From positions 1-35,003 of the forward strand of contig CAZUVM010000133.1 of assembly GCA_964623885.1 (NCBI GenBank): a stretch of DNA of 35,003 nt. Direction: 5' to 3'. The translations under genes were made by a program, and so were the position numbers. Every line of letters begins with the position of its first letter. The first letter of the stretch is position 1. Shown here in pieces: positions 22,996-30,576 of the stretch. The notes under the pieces were generated by a model, which did no database searches, was not told the DNA's origin, and was given only the letters and a program-made list of their open reading frames with translations. The DNA comes from CAZUVM01 sp964623885 (GTDB lineage Bacteria; Verrucomicrobiota; Verrucomicrobiia; Limisphaerales; UBA8199).

Positions 22996-23202
22996 ATGAG
23001 CAAGCAATACAACAAAGCCCTGAAGCGGCAACGTCGGAAAAAATATCTAAAACGCAAGAAGACCGCGACTAAACGCAGGAAAACTGCCGGTCCCGTAACG
23101 GCCGCGTCGGCTGCACCGGCAGCTTCCACCCAACCATCCAGTGCGCCTGCGCTGATACCAGCGCCGGTCAATGCTGCTTCAGCATCGGCAGCACCGGCCT
23201 GA
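22996..23202 (+). CDS. Small Lys/Arg-rich protein with Ala/Pro tail
   Basis: This 68-residue protein starts at ATG 22996 (AAAGAAG just upstream). The first 32 residues are very basic (MSKQYNKALKRQRRKKYLKR then KKTATKRRK), and the rest is an Ala/Pro/Ser tail. The composition fits a nucleic-acid-binding protein (histone-like or ribosome-associated). I recall similar MSKxYN…KRKRR proteins in Verrucomicrobia but cannot name a family. It lies directly upstream of the structured region at 23400-24310 on the same strand, which may or may not be meaningful. Confidence 0.65.
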   Translation: MSKQYNKALKRQRRKKYLKRKKTATKRRKTAGPVTAASAAPAASTQPSSAPALIPAPVNAASASAAPA

Positions 23203-23355
23203 ATTCCTCTTGGTTAGGCGACTTGTTCACAAGCGGCTTTTTCAAAGCAGCCTCGTGGTGAATAATGTTGTGGTGCGTAGGAGAATACCCTTGATTTCAG
23301 CAGGCGCACTCGAAGTGCTCTGGGTTGGCGCAAAAGGCGGAACGGTGAATAACCT

Positions 23356-23364
23356 TGTGCATAA
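23356..23364 (-). promoter_or_regulatory. DnaA-box match TTATGCACA
   Basis: The minus strand reads TTATGCACA, an exact match to TTATNCACA, about 45 bp upstream of the structured RNA candidate. The AT-rich stretch after it (23365-23396) could hold a promoter for that RNA, but no clear -35/-10 pair is assigned. Confidence 0.35.
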
Positions 23365-23399
23365 GTTTTCATTGTCTATTTAAAAAACTTTGATAAGGT

Positions 23400-24310
23400 G
23401 TCCGCAGTTCATTGAAAGAACTGAGGTAAGCAGCGACAGTCAACAGATTGAAGCTGAATGTCTCAAAGATAATCCCAGGTGACTGGGGAAAGGTTGGGCC
23501 AGGCTGGTTGGCTCAGCTCCTCTGAAAGCGGCGTCGAAAGATGCGGCCGGGGAGGCAGGATTCACCAGTTCCTCTGATGATGTTCGCGCATCGTCAGTAT
23601 ACGCGAAAAAGGAACTGTGCGATGAGGGGCGATTAGAAACCGCTCCGAATCGGGTTAAGTAGCCCGGAGAAGTTTCGAGTTCGGGCGAATCGCAGTTACC
23701 CAGAGGGTAAACGGTTGCTACTGTGCATCAGCACGGGCGAGTGACTCTGGCGGTCTCCGCAAGGAGGTCAGCCAAAGGAAAGACGCCGAAAGGCGGGACA
23801 AAATGAGCGCTCGGATCGGGAAGGACACGCGGCCACGGCAGGACCCGTGAAAAACTTCCGAAACGCCGGCGATGGTAAAAACGTCGTCGCTGGCCTGTGA
23901 ATGAAAGGCAACCTGAGAGTGAAGAGGCGAGACCCGTGGCACCGGGCGAACGCGCCGTCAAAAGCGGCGGCAGACCTGGCGCTAAGTGGTAGAGACGCGG
24001 ACAAGCAGTTACAGACGTGTCTTTGCCTGGTTCGCAAGCCGGTGGCGCAACCACCAGTTCAAGCGAGCTGAAAAGCCTCACTCGAAATTCAGCGGTCGCA
24101 AGGCGCTGAACGGCCCTGCTACGAGGCCGATGACTCCGCTTGCCGTGGAGAATAGCGTCGGGAAGCTGGCAGCCCCGCACTGCGGGCGCGCCCAATGCCA
24201 GCACGGGAAAGAGAGCGTGGCGAACTCCCATCCCCCATTTAGTCCCTGTTCGGCCGAAAGGCCGGGCGGGGACTTTATGTGTACAGCGGTGACCCGGATG
24301 GGGGATAATC
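23400..24310 (+). ncRNA. Candidate large structured non-coding RNA (about 0.9 kb)
   Basis: No credible gene lies between 23203 and 24382. Instead there are many local hairpins, and those with 4-base loops are GNRA on the plus strand only: GTGA at 23474-23487, GAAA at 23531-23544, GCAA at 23755-23766, GAAA at 23784-23795, GCAA near 24088-24110 and GAAA at 24252-24263. Three stems contain G-U pairs that would be mismatches on the other strand (23531-23544, 23574-23597, 23865-23894). There is a pseudoknotted domain at 23566-23617. A 9-bp stem 24230-24238/24298-24306 closes a 3' domain containing AGTCCC (24241)/GGGACT (24269). I could not match it to RNase P, tmRNA, SRP, 6S RNA or group I/II intron cores. 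Ends are approximate. Confidence 0.7.
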
Positions 24311-24382
24311 GGAATTTTTGGAATAACGGATTTTTGGATCGTTGAAAGACGCGCGCTCCAATTAATCCACCAATCCAGTTCT

Positions 24383-25021
24383 CTAAAACCTAAGCACGTA
24401 GACGAGCGAGACCGAATGCGTACCTATATAGTCAACTGAGCCGGGAAATGTGGCCAGGAACTTGTAGCCGATGCCTAGTTCATTCGCATCATCGAGCTTG
24501 AAACGCACACCAGCCATAGCTTGGAATGCGCCGTCCGTTTCGCTTGACCGTGCACCGACAGGCTGTTCCTCAAACGAATCAAAATCCAAGCGGCTGTAGA
24601 CCCCGCCACCCCCAACTCCTATGTAAGGTACCACTATCGGCCCTACCTTGAACGTGTAGAGAATCTCTGCCAGAAATGGGATCTGCCAGAATTCGCCTCG
24701 AGCTGAAAGCGGCCCGAAATCGGCGGAATCGAAGCGGTCTAGTTTATTGTAAATAAAGCCGGTCTCGAACTGCACCGCCGCCTCGAATGTCTGTCCCGAG
24801 AAGAGCGTGTAGCCAGGCCCGATACCCAGTCGAACTCCAGGATCCAAATGCAACCTCCCCGGGAAGCCGGGCAGATCGGTATTAAAATCCTGAATCCAGG
24901 CCAAACCGCCATCCACATGGAAATAGGGCCCTTCACCATAAATCGTTGCCGCGTTTGCGTGACCCGTGCCAGCCATCCCTACCATAATTACGGTTAATAC
25001 TGCTGCATGTAACTTAACCAT
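24383..25021 (-). CDS. Outer-membrane beta-barrel protein
   Basis: This 212-residue exported protein starts at ATG 25021, which is preceded by AAAGGA at good spacing. The frame runs on upstream to 25135 without supporting features. It has a signal peptide of about 23 residues (MVKLHAAVLTVIMVGMAGTG, then HANA), followed by alternating hydrophobic/polar strands (YFHVDGGLAWIQDF, GVRLGIGPGYTLF, FEAAVQFETGFIYN, IVVPYIGVGGGGVYSRLDF, FQAMAGVRFKL, ELGIGYKFLA) and a C-terminal Phe (VSLVYVLRF), the usual barrel-assembly signal. It looks like an 8-stranded OmpA/OmpW-type barrel, function unknown. Confidence 0.8.
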   Translation of the reverse strand: MVKLHAAVLTVIMVGMAGTGHANAATIYGEGPYFHVDGGLAWIQDFNTDLPGFPGRLHLDPGVRLGIGPGYTLFSGQTFEAAVQFETGFIYNKLDRFDSADFGPLSARGEFWQIPFLAEILYTFKVGPIVVPYIGVGGGGVYSRLDFDSFEEQPVGARSSETDGAFQAMAGVRFKLDDANELGIGYKFLATFPGSVDYIGTHSVSLVYVLRF

Positions 25022-25177
25022 TGATTGTCCTTTCGTACTTTTAGTTTTTAAGTCCAGCCAGGCTCCCGTACACAGCGGTACGGCATGCTGCGATGCCAAC
25101 GGGAAAACCTGCTTCTCATTCTCTAGGTAGCCCAACTTTTGAACCTGTCAAATGGGAAAAACAAGCTTCAGAGCCCG

Positions 25178-25293
25178 TTTGGAAATGCTGGCGGAGCCCA
25201 AGCGGTCCCCGCTCGCAGCGGCAGGGACGCTGCCCACGCGGAAATCAAGACCTGGCCGGACGGCACTCCGGCTTAAATTCAGCATTTTCCAAA
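25178..25293 (+). repeat. Palindromic dispersed element, copy B
   Basis: It starts TTTGGAAATGCTG and ends CAGCATTTTCCAAA, so its terminal inverted repeats are almost perfect. It shares AGCGGTCCCCGCTCGCAGCG and flanking blocks with 21693-21810. The centre differs between copies. It is intergenic here, unlike copy A. Confidence 0.75.
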
Positions 25294-25304
25294 TACGCCC
25301 TAAG

Positions 25305-25418
25305 CCGGAACAATTCAATGGAAGGGAGCGCGCCCGCCTCGGGCGCAGCAGTTGGCGTCCCCGCCAACTGCATTCCTGCTTCGTCATTTCTACTCACTAT
25401 TTGGTAAGCTTGGGCCGA
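25305..25418 (-). repeat. Dispersed palindromic repeat, inverted copy of 28-141
   Basis: It aligns without gaps to 28-141 in reverse orientation, with about 93% identity by eye. The hairpin at 25348-25357/25362-25371 matches the one at 75-98. The third pair is A-T here and G-C in the left copy, a compensatory change indicating the stem is maintained. Confidence 0.85.
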
Positions 25419-25425
25419 CAACGCA

Positions 25426-25475
25426 CCAACCGGCGGGGGCGCCGGTTGGCAGCGCCCGAGGTGGGCGCGCTCCCA
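25426..25475 (+). repeat. Partial third copy of the palindromic repeat
   Basis: A 10-bp stem at 25426-25435/25440-25449 with loop GGGG is followed by a GCGCCC/GGGCGC hairpin (25452-25457/25463-25468) and GCTCCC. This is the same two-hairpin layout as 75-122, in the plus orientation. Together with 25305-25418 it forms the same head-to-head pair as bases 1-141. Confidence 0.7.
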
Positions 25476-25627
25476 CCAGATAACTGCATCGTTCGGGCTC
25501 AGACATGAGGCCCACCCAGCTCACGAAGGTTCATGCACCGGCTTTGGGTCCCGATAAATCGCTTGCCTTGCGCGGACGATTCGGGAAGATTCACCCAACT
25601 CAAGCGCTAAAACCTAACTGGATTCTT

Positions 25628-26611
25628 ATGGGACGCATTTATAACAACATCGTCGAAACCGTCGGTCGAACCCCACTGGTGCGGCTGAATAAAGTGACTG
25701 ATGGAGCACCCGCAACCATTTTGCTCAAGTGCGAGTTTTTCAATCCGTTGGGCAGCGTGAAGGACAGGATCGGGATGTCCATGATCGACGATGCCGAAAA
25801 GCGAGGTGTGCTCAAGCGCGACACTGTCATCATTGAGCCGACCAGCGGCAACACCGGTATTGCGCTGGCGTTTGTTGCCGCCGCTCGTGGTTACCAGCTC
25901 ATTCTGACGATGCCCGAGACAATGTCCCTGGAGCGGCGCACGTTGCTAGCCATGCTCGGCGCACGGCTTGTTCTGACTCCGGGCACTGAAGGCATGAAAG
26001 GCGCCATTGCCAAAGCGGAACAGTTGGCCAAGGAAACCCCAAACTCCTGGATCCCCCAGCAGTTCGACAATGGCGCGAACCCGGAGATCCATCGTAAAAC
26101 CACCGCCGAAGAAATCTGGCAGGATACCGACGGCAAAGTTGACATCCTGATTTCTGCTGTCGGCACCGGGGGCACGATTACCGGCTGCTATGAGGTGATC
26201 AAACCGCGCAAGGCTTCTTTCCAGGCTATTGCTGTCGAACCTAAGGATTCCCCCGTTATTTCCCAAACTTTGGCTGGCCAACCTCTCAAACCAGGCCCGC
26301 ACAAAATTCAAGGCACCGGCGCTGGTTTCATCCCCAAAAACCTGCACATGAAAGACTCGCAGGGAAACGCTCAAATCCACGAATGCATCCAAGTCACCAA
26401 TGATGATGCCTTTGCCATGGCGCGCCGCTTGGCTAAGGAAGAGGGCATTTTGGCCGGTATCTCCTCGGGCGCCAATGTATGGGCAGCCATACAAGTGGCC
26501 AAGCGACCGGAGAATAAAGGCAAGATGATCGTGACCATCGCCTGTTCAACCGGCGAACGCTACCTGAGCACTCCGTTGGCGGCGGAAGCCCGTGCCCAAG
26601 TCGGCGGGTAA
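25628..26611 (+). CDS. cysK: Cysteine synthase (O-acetylserine sulfhydrylase)
   Basis: A PLP enzyme converting O-acetylserine and sulfide to cysteine. It has 327 residues from ATG 25628; the frame opens earlier (25505), but the family N-terminus begins here with IYNNIVETVGRTPLVRLN. Motifs are the PLP-lysine block NPLGSVKDRIG, EPTSGNTGIALAFVAA with the substrate loop, TMPETMSLERR, QFDNGANPEIHRKTTAEEIW, the phosphate-binding SAVGTGGTITG, and GISSGANVWAA. This is typical CysK length and order. No sulfur-assimilation neighbour is in the window, and no strong ribosome-binding site is seen. Confidence 0.95.
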   Translation: MGRIYNNIVETVGRTPLVRLNKVTDGAPATILLKCEFFNPLGSVKDRIGMSMIDDAEKRGVLKRDTVIIEPTSGNTGIALAFVAAARGYQLILTMPETMSLERRTLLAMLGARLVLTPGTEGMKGAIAKAEQLAKETPNSWIPQQFDNGANPEIHRKTTAEEIWQDTDGKVDILISAVGTGGTITGCYEVIKPRKASFQAIAVEPKDSPVISQTLAGQPLKPGPHKIQGTGAGFIPKNLHMKDSQGNAQIHECIQVTNDDAFAMARRLAKEEGILAGISSGANVWAAIQVAKRPENKGKMIVTIACSTGERYLSTPLAAEARAQVGG

Positions 26612-26642
26612 TACCGTTCCTGATTATCTTTGACCTTCGATC

Positions 26643-26670
26643 CTGACTCGGATAGGCTACCCTGAGTCAG
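26643..26670. terminator. Hairpin between cysK and prepilin-like gene
   Basis: CTGACTC (26643-26649) pairs with GAGTCAG (26664-26670) around a 14-base loop, 31 bases after the cysK stop. There is no T-run, so it may be a weak terminator or an mRNA-end structure. Confidence 0.35.
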
Positions 26671-26692
26671 CCAGAGAATCATTGCTCTCCTT

Positions 26693-27559
26693 ATGGCAAA
26701 CGGGCGAATCGCGCTTCGGCGGGTGCAAAGCGGAAAACGTTCAGGCTTTACCCTCATTGAACTGCTGGTCGTAATTGCCATCATCGCCATCCTTGCCGCC
26801 ATGCTCCTGCCGGCTCTGACCAAATCGAAGCTGAAGGCGCAGGGCATCCAGTGCATGAACAACACACGCCAGCTCATGACGGCTTGGCGCCTGTATGCGG
26901 AGGATAGCCGCGACCTATTGCCTTTCGCTTATAGCGTCAACGTTTATCCGCAATATGTCTGGGTCAAAGGCATTCTCGATGATGTTAATCCAACCTATGT
27001 GGATAATTGGAACTACGACACTACTCTTAAACAGGGAGCCATTTGGCCTTACTGCGGCAATTCTATTGGAATCTGGCACTGTCCGGCGGACACCTCCTAT
27101 GGTCTTAACCCGCAGGGCCAGCGAGTTCCCCGCCGCAGCATTTCCATGAGCAACTGGGTGGGTGGCAATGGCGACTCCGGAGCCAACGGGTACCTGGGAT
27201 ATTGGGGCCTCAATACGGTCCCTCCCTGGATTGTATACCGGAGACTGGCACAAATGGTCCAGCCTGGGCCGTCGATGACTTTCGTCATTCTGGACGAACG
27301 CCAGGATAGTATTAACGACGCCTATTTTGTGACCGAGTCGGATGGATATCCTAATTTGGCACAGACCAAAATCGTGGATTACCCCGCCAGCTATCATAAT
27401 AAAGCCTGCGGGTTTTCCTTTGCCGATGGTCATTCCGAAATCCACCGCTGGCGTGATCCCAGAACGACCCCGCCCGTCGGCCAGAGCCTGCAGCTAAACA
27501 TTCCCAGCCCGAACAATGTGGATGTTTATTGGATGCAGCAGCATTGCTCGTCACCATAG
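26693..27559 (+). CDS. Prepilin-like (type II secretion pseudopilin) protein
   Basis: This 288-residue protein has a standard class III prepilin leader: a basic N-tail (MANGRIALRRVQSGKRSG) cleaved before FTLIELLVVIAIIAILAAML, with Glu at +5. The globular part contains ...KACGFSFADGHSEIHRW, the H/DG-type C-terminal motif of pseudopilin-like families that are expanded in Verrucomicrobia and Planctomycetes. Such proteins are processed by a prepilin peptidase and held in the inner membrane; the specific role of this paralogue is unknown. Compare the paralogue at 21667, whose leader is about 50 residues longer. Confidence 0.88.
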   Translation: MANGRIALRRVQSGKRSGFTLIELLVVIAIIAILAAMLLPALTKSKLKAQGIQCMNNTRQLMTAWRLYAEDSRDLLPFAYSVNVYPQYVWVKGILDDVNPTYVDNWNYDTTLKQGAIWPYCGNSIGIWHCPADTSYGLNPQGQRVPRRSISMSNWVGGNGDSGANGYLGYWGLNTVPPWIVYRRLAQMVQPGPSMTFVILDERQDSINDAYFVTESDGYPNLAQTKIVDYPASYHNKACGFSFADGHSEIHRWRDPRTTPPVGQSLQLNIPSPNNVDVYWMQQHCSSP

Positions 27560-27565
27560 CAGGGT

Positions 27566-28606
27566 TTATGTGCCGTCAATGGCGTGGCCTGCCGCGGCTG
27601 GATTCTGTGGTCGGTTGATCCCGATCTCTGTTAACGCCTGCCTGCAACCTTGCCACACCGCGTCGATGGTAATCGAGGAAACCGGCTGCCCGCCCGCTGG
27701 AACTATCGCCCAATCCTTATGCCCAAAAGGATAGCAGGCTCCGGGCTGGACTGATTTCATGATCATTACTACACGCCGACCCATTGCCACAGCCAGATGG
27801 GGCAAGCCCGAATCGCCACCCACGACTACCGTCGATAACAACGCCAGAGCTGCGCTGACGATCAGCGGCGCGCCGGCAGCCACCGCGAATCCAGCGGCCC
27901 GCGCCGGCTCAAGACCCACCCGATCTCCAGGTCCGCCTCCAAAAACAATCTGCAGACCCTGTTCGCGCCCGCGCCTTGCGATGCCGAGGTAAAAATCCAG
28001 CGGCCAGTTCTTTTCCGGAGTGCTGGTGAATGGGTGAAGCAACAACGTCGGTCGCTGCGGCTCCAGGTTATGCTCGCTAAACCATCGTTTGGCCTCACCT
28101 TTTGCTGTTTCCGGCACTGAAAATTCTTGAGCGGAACACGACTTCTGAATACTACCTGCCTTCCGCAACACTGCCAGGTCATAGTCAATCGGGTGCAGTG
28201 ATTGGTCCCGGGTTACGGGATGCGTGTAAGCCCAGCTTCGGTTCGGGCGATAAACGTTTCCCCAGCGCAGCGGGGCGCCACTCCACCACGTCATCCATGC
28301 GGTCTCACCGAAGCTCTGAAAATCGATCGCCAGCGCAAATCTCGACCGCACCAGGCGCGATATGAGGCCGACGGTTTCGCCTAGAATCACTTTTGGATTC
28401 AGTGCCTTGTACCCGGCTCGATCCAACGTCAATACGGTCTCGAATTCACCAAATCCTTGCAGCACCGGGGCAAACTCCCGATAGGTTAAGTACGTCAGTT
28501 TCGCATCTGGAAATGCTCCACGAATCGCATTGACCGCTGGGAGGGTGAAGACCACGTCGCCGAGGCCACCCAGGCGTATGAGCAGGATGCGCGCGCCTGT
28601 CAACAT
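27566..28606 (-). CDS. Glycosyltransferase family 9 (ADP-heptose:LPS heptosyltransferase-like)
   Basis: GT9 enzymes transfer heptose from ADP-heptose to lipid A core or other glycans. The 346-residue protein has the family start ILLIRLGGLGDVVFTLPAVNAIRGAFPDAKLTYLT, the mid-protein LALAIDFQSFGE-like segment, LLHPFTSTPEKNWP and the C-terminal nucleotide-sugar motif VVGGDSGLPHLAVAMGRRVVMI. Specific acceptor and sugar are not determinable. The start ATG 28606 lies about 140 bases after the stop of the upstream phosphoesterase on the same strand, with a hairpin between them. It ends six bases from the convergent prepilin-like gene. Confidence 0.88.
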   Translation of the reverse strand: MLTGARILLIRLGGLGDVVFTLPAVNAIRGAFPDAKLTYLTYREFAPVLQGFGEFETVLTLDRAGYKALNPKVILGETVGLISRLVRSRFALAIDFQSFGETAWMTWWSGAPLRWGNVYRPNRSWAYTHPVTRDQSLHPIDYDLAVLRKAGSIQKSCSAQEFSVPETAKGEAKRWFSEHNLEPQRPTLLLHPFTSTPEKNWPLDFYLGIARRGREQGLQIVFGGGPGDRVGLEPARAAGFAVAAGAPLIVSAALALLSTVVVGGDSGLPHLAVAMGRRVVMIMKSVQPGACYPFGHKDWAIVPAGGQPVSSITIDAVWQGCRQALTEIGINRPQNPAAAGHAIDGT

Positions 28607-28685
28607 GGGTCGTCAGCTGCGAAGTGTGCATAATCGGATTCGATGTGTCGAGCCGCATCTCCGACCCAAATGGACCAAATGCAAA

Positions 28686-28716
28686 CGCCGCCGGCAACTC
28701 GAGACCGCCGGCGGCG
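28686..28716 (-). terminator. GC-rich hairpin downstream of the phosphoesterase gene
   Basis: A perfect 9-bp stem, 28686-28694 with 28708-28716 (CGCCGCCGG/CCGGCGGCG), and a 13-base loop. On the minus strand it is followed by TTTGCATTT, a weak T-rich stretch. It lies 29 bases after the phosphoesterase stop and before the GT9 start, so it is a plausible terminator. Confidence 0.5.
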
Positions 28717-28744
28717 CTGATCAAAAAGTCGTTCTGAATGCCCT

Positions 28745-30256
28745 TTAGGGTGCCGGCATGACGTTGAGCACTCGTGGCGTGTAGCCAAGGGGTCCATTAT
28801 TGGGGTCGGAAAACTGCAGCAACACAGTCTTCGTTTCGAACGGACGCAGCACCCCATCCCCTCCAACGGGAACGCCGACATACGGGCTGCCAAGCGGCGA
28901 CAAAACACTTGTGGTGCCGGCAGCGTTCAAAAGCGTTACATTCGCGTTGAGGTCGTCCAGAGCCAACCATACCGGTCCGGGCACCGGCGTAGTGCCGTTG
29001 TTCGACACGTGAACCACTTGCGTGACTAGACCGGTGTGCGGATTGAATGCAGGGCCTTCGGCGGTCACCAACGTGCTTCGCGGCGCCGGAATTGCCCCGG
29101 GCACAAACAAGTCTCTCAGATCGTTGACGACAGCGACGTTGTTGTAACCAGCGATGCTGTTAGTCTCGTTGGCCGGAATCGCATTGTTAATGAAGGGCAG
29201 TCCCAGAACTTCTTCCCAGGTCTTGATGTCCGACGAATGATTGAGTGATACGGAGCTGGCGTAGGCGTTACCTTTGGCCAGCGGGGAAATAATGATCTCA
29301 GGAATCGTTCGGCTGGTGTCATCGCCCCCTTCGGACTCGTCCCACCAAATGACGATCACCCCGTTGTTCTGGTAGGCTGCAGAAGCCATGATTTGGGGCA
29401 CGATTTGGGAAAGAAAGTTATCGCCGACAGCAATGGCGGATTGGTCGCCGGTATAATGCACGCCCTGGTAGGTAAACCCGCCGCTCAATGAACTGTGCGC
29501 GTCATTATATTGGTTCGGCGTGATCCAGTTGTAACGGCCAACGGTATTGTTCTGGATATCCGTGATTAGCTGTGCGAGGGGATAAACGTTCTGGACCGCT
29601 GTGTCCGAGAAAAACGCCATCGGGTTGTGCTTCACCGCGTAGTTGTATTGCGTCGAGCCGTTGTAAGCATTGACCGGAGCACCGGTTCCCGAGGCGCTGT
29701 TGGTCGGGCTCACGCTCAACTGCACGTCCTCCTGGTAATTCTTCCACGCGATGCCCGCCGCGTTCAACTGCGCGGCGAAGTGGATCGATTCAGCATAAAA
29801 CGTGTTCCCATTAGCCACTCGAGGATCGGCGTCAGTATGGACTCCGAAATCTGTGCCGGCTTCGGCCCAAACATAGTTTGGCTCCGACGGATGCACGTGG
29901 AATCCCGCGTTGTCGTAGGCGGTGGCGTAAGAAACCTGCACCGCATTCGAACCGCCCGGCGTAATCAGGCTGTTGATATACGGTGCGGCCGGGTTGCCCA
30001 GAATCTGCTGAGGACTGGTCATCGTTGCCGGTTGCGTGAAGTTGTGATTTTCCATTGCGATTACGAAAATCGTTCCGACCGGCGATGGTGGAAATGGCTG
30101 TGCCATTGCGGACCACGCCGCCAGCAGTGTACCCGCTGCGAGGGCACTAAACATCGCGGGCTTCTGCAGATTCCGAGCCTGTTCAGGAAACAGGCCGTTT
30201 AATTTAAGCGATTTCTTCATCTGGTTCGGTTGATTCAGTTGCATTTCGGTGTTCAT
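28745..30256 (-). CDS. Exported phosphoesterase (phospholipase C/acid phosphatase-like)
   Basis: It resembles the phosphoesterase family of phospholipase C and AcpA-type acid phosphatases (alkaline-phosphatase fold). From ATG 30256 it has 503 residues; the frame extends to 30355 and later starts (30244, 30220) are possible. A hydrophobic secretion segment (MFSALAAGTLLAAWSAMA) follows a long polar N-tail. Catalytic-domain motifs are FVIAMENHNFTQ (metal-binding ENH), the HVHPSEPNYVWAEAG block, IVIWWDESEGGDDTSRTIPE and IIISPLAKG. The last roughly 120 residues form an Ig/CARDB-like beta domain (VTQVVHVSNNGTTPVPGPVW). Substrate unknown; predicted outside the cytoplasm. Confidence 0.83.
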   Translation of the reverse strand: MNTEMQLNQPNQMKKSLKLNGLFPEQARNLQKPAMFSALAAGTLLAAWSAMAQPFPPSPVGTIFVIAMENHNFTQPATMTSPQQILGNPAAPYINSLITPGGSNAVQVSYATAYDNAGFHVHPSEPNYVWAEAGTDFGVHTDADPRVANGNTFYAESIHFAAQLNAAGIAWKNYQEDVQLSVSPTNSASGTGAPVNAYNGSTQYNYAVKHNPMAFFSDTAVQNVYPLAQLITDIQNNTVGRYNWITPNQYNDAHSSLSGGFTYQGVHYTGDQSAIAVGDNFLSQIVPQIMASAAYQNNGVIVIWWDESEGGDDTSRTIPEIIISPLAKGNAYASSVSLNHSSDIKTWEEVLGLPFINNAIPANETNSIAGYNNVAVVNDLRDLFVPGAIPAPRSTLVTAEGPAFNPHTGLVTQVVHVSNNGTTPVPGPVWLALDDLNANVTLLNAAGTTSVLSPLGSPYVGVPVGGDGVLRPFETKTVLLQFSDPNNGPLGYTPRVLNVMPAP

Positions 30257-30576
30257 ACGTTTGGTTTGTTTCTTTGGTTCCCCGTCTTCCGCTTGCACTG
30301 AACCACACACGCTCCGCTCTCGTAAACATGACAATTGTGATTTTCCAGTTACCAATGTGTCGGGGACATGGCGATTGGGTTACATGACCTGGCTATTTCT
30401 CCCGCGGAACGCCTCAAGGAAAAATGTCTGTGAAATTACGCGCCATTTGAGTCACTTCCGGCCAAGCGGAGAACTATTCGGAAACAACGGTCGGCGCTAA
30501 GGGGCCAAATTTCAGAGTGCGTCCAAACCCTGGCCGTGGACTTCGGTTCCCTTCCAACTGTTCCGGACCTCTCCTC
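30257..30576. other. Gene-free stretch upstream of the phosphoesterase gene
   Basis: This 320-bp stretch lies between two minus-strand genes. It should hold the phosphoesterase promoter and the 3' end of the kinase transcript. I could not assign a convincing -35/-10 pair, hairpin or conserved gene. Confidence 0.4.

Larger units (their letters stand above)
25022..25627. other. Repeat-filled intergenic region between porin-like gene and cysK
   Basis: This 606-bp gap holds the upstream region of the barrel protein gene (25022-25140), palindromic element copy B (25178-25293), the inverted copy of the left-edge repeat (25305-25418) and a further partial copy (25426-25475). Open frames here are repeat translations. 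The last 150 bp before cysK show nothing specific. Confidence 0.7.

Noticed and set aside
23400..24310. RNase P RNA, tmRNA or group II intron as identity of the structured region
   Set aside because: I looked for the RNase P GAGGAAAGTCC core, the tmRNA GGGGCTGATTCTGG start and an intron domain V AGC...GAAA...GTT hairpin, and saw none. A covariance-model search would be decisive.
23728..24345. 167-codon minus frame and 119-codon plus frame in the structured region
   Set aside because: Composition is not protein-like and the stretch is better explained by RNA stems. A signal-like or domain motif is absent.
25093..25508. Open frames of 79-118 codons upstream of cysK
   Set aside because: They run through two dispersed repeats, with no protein-like composition or ribosome-binding site.
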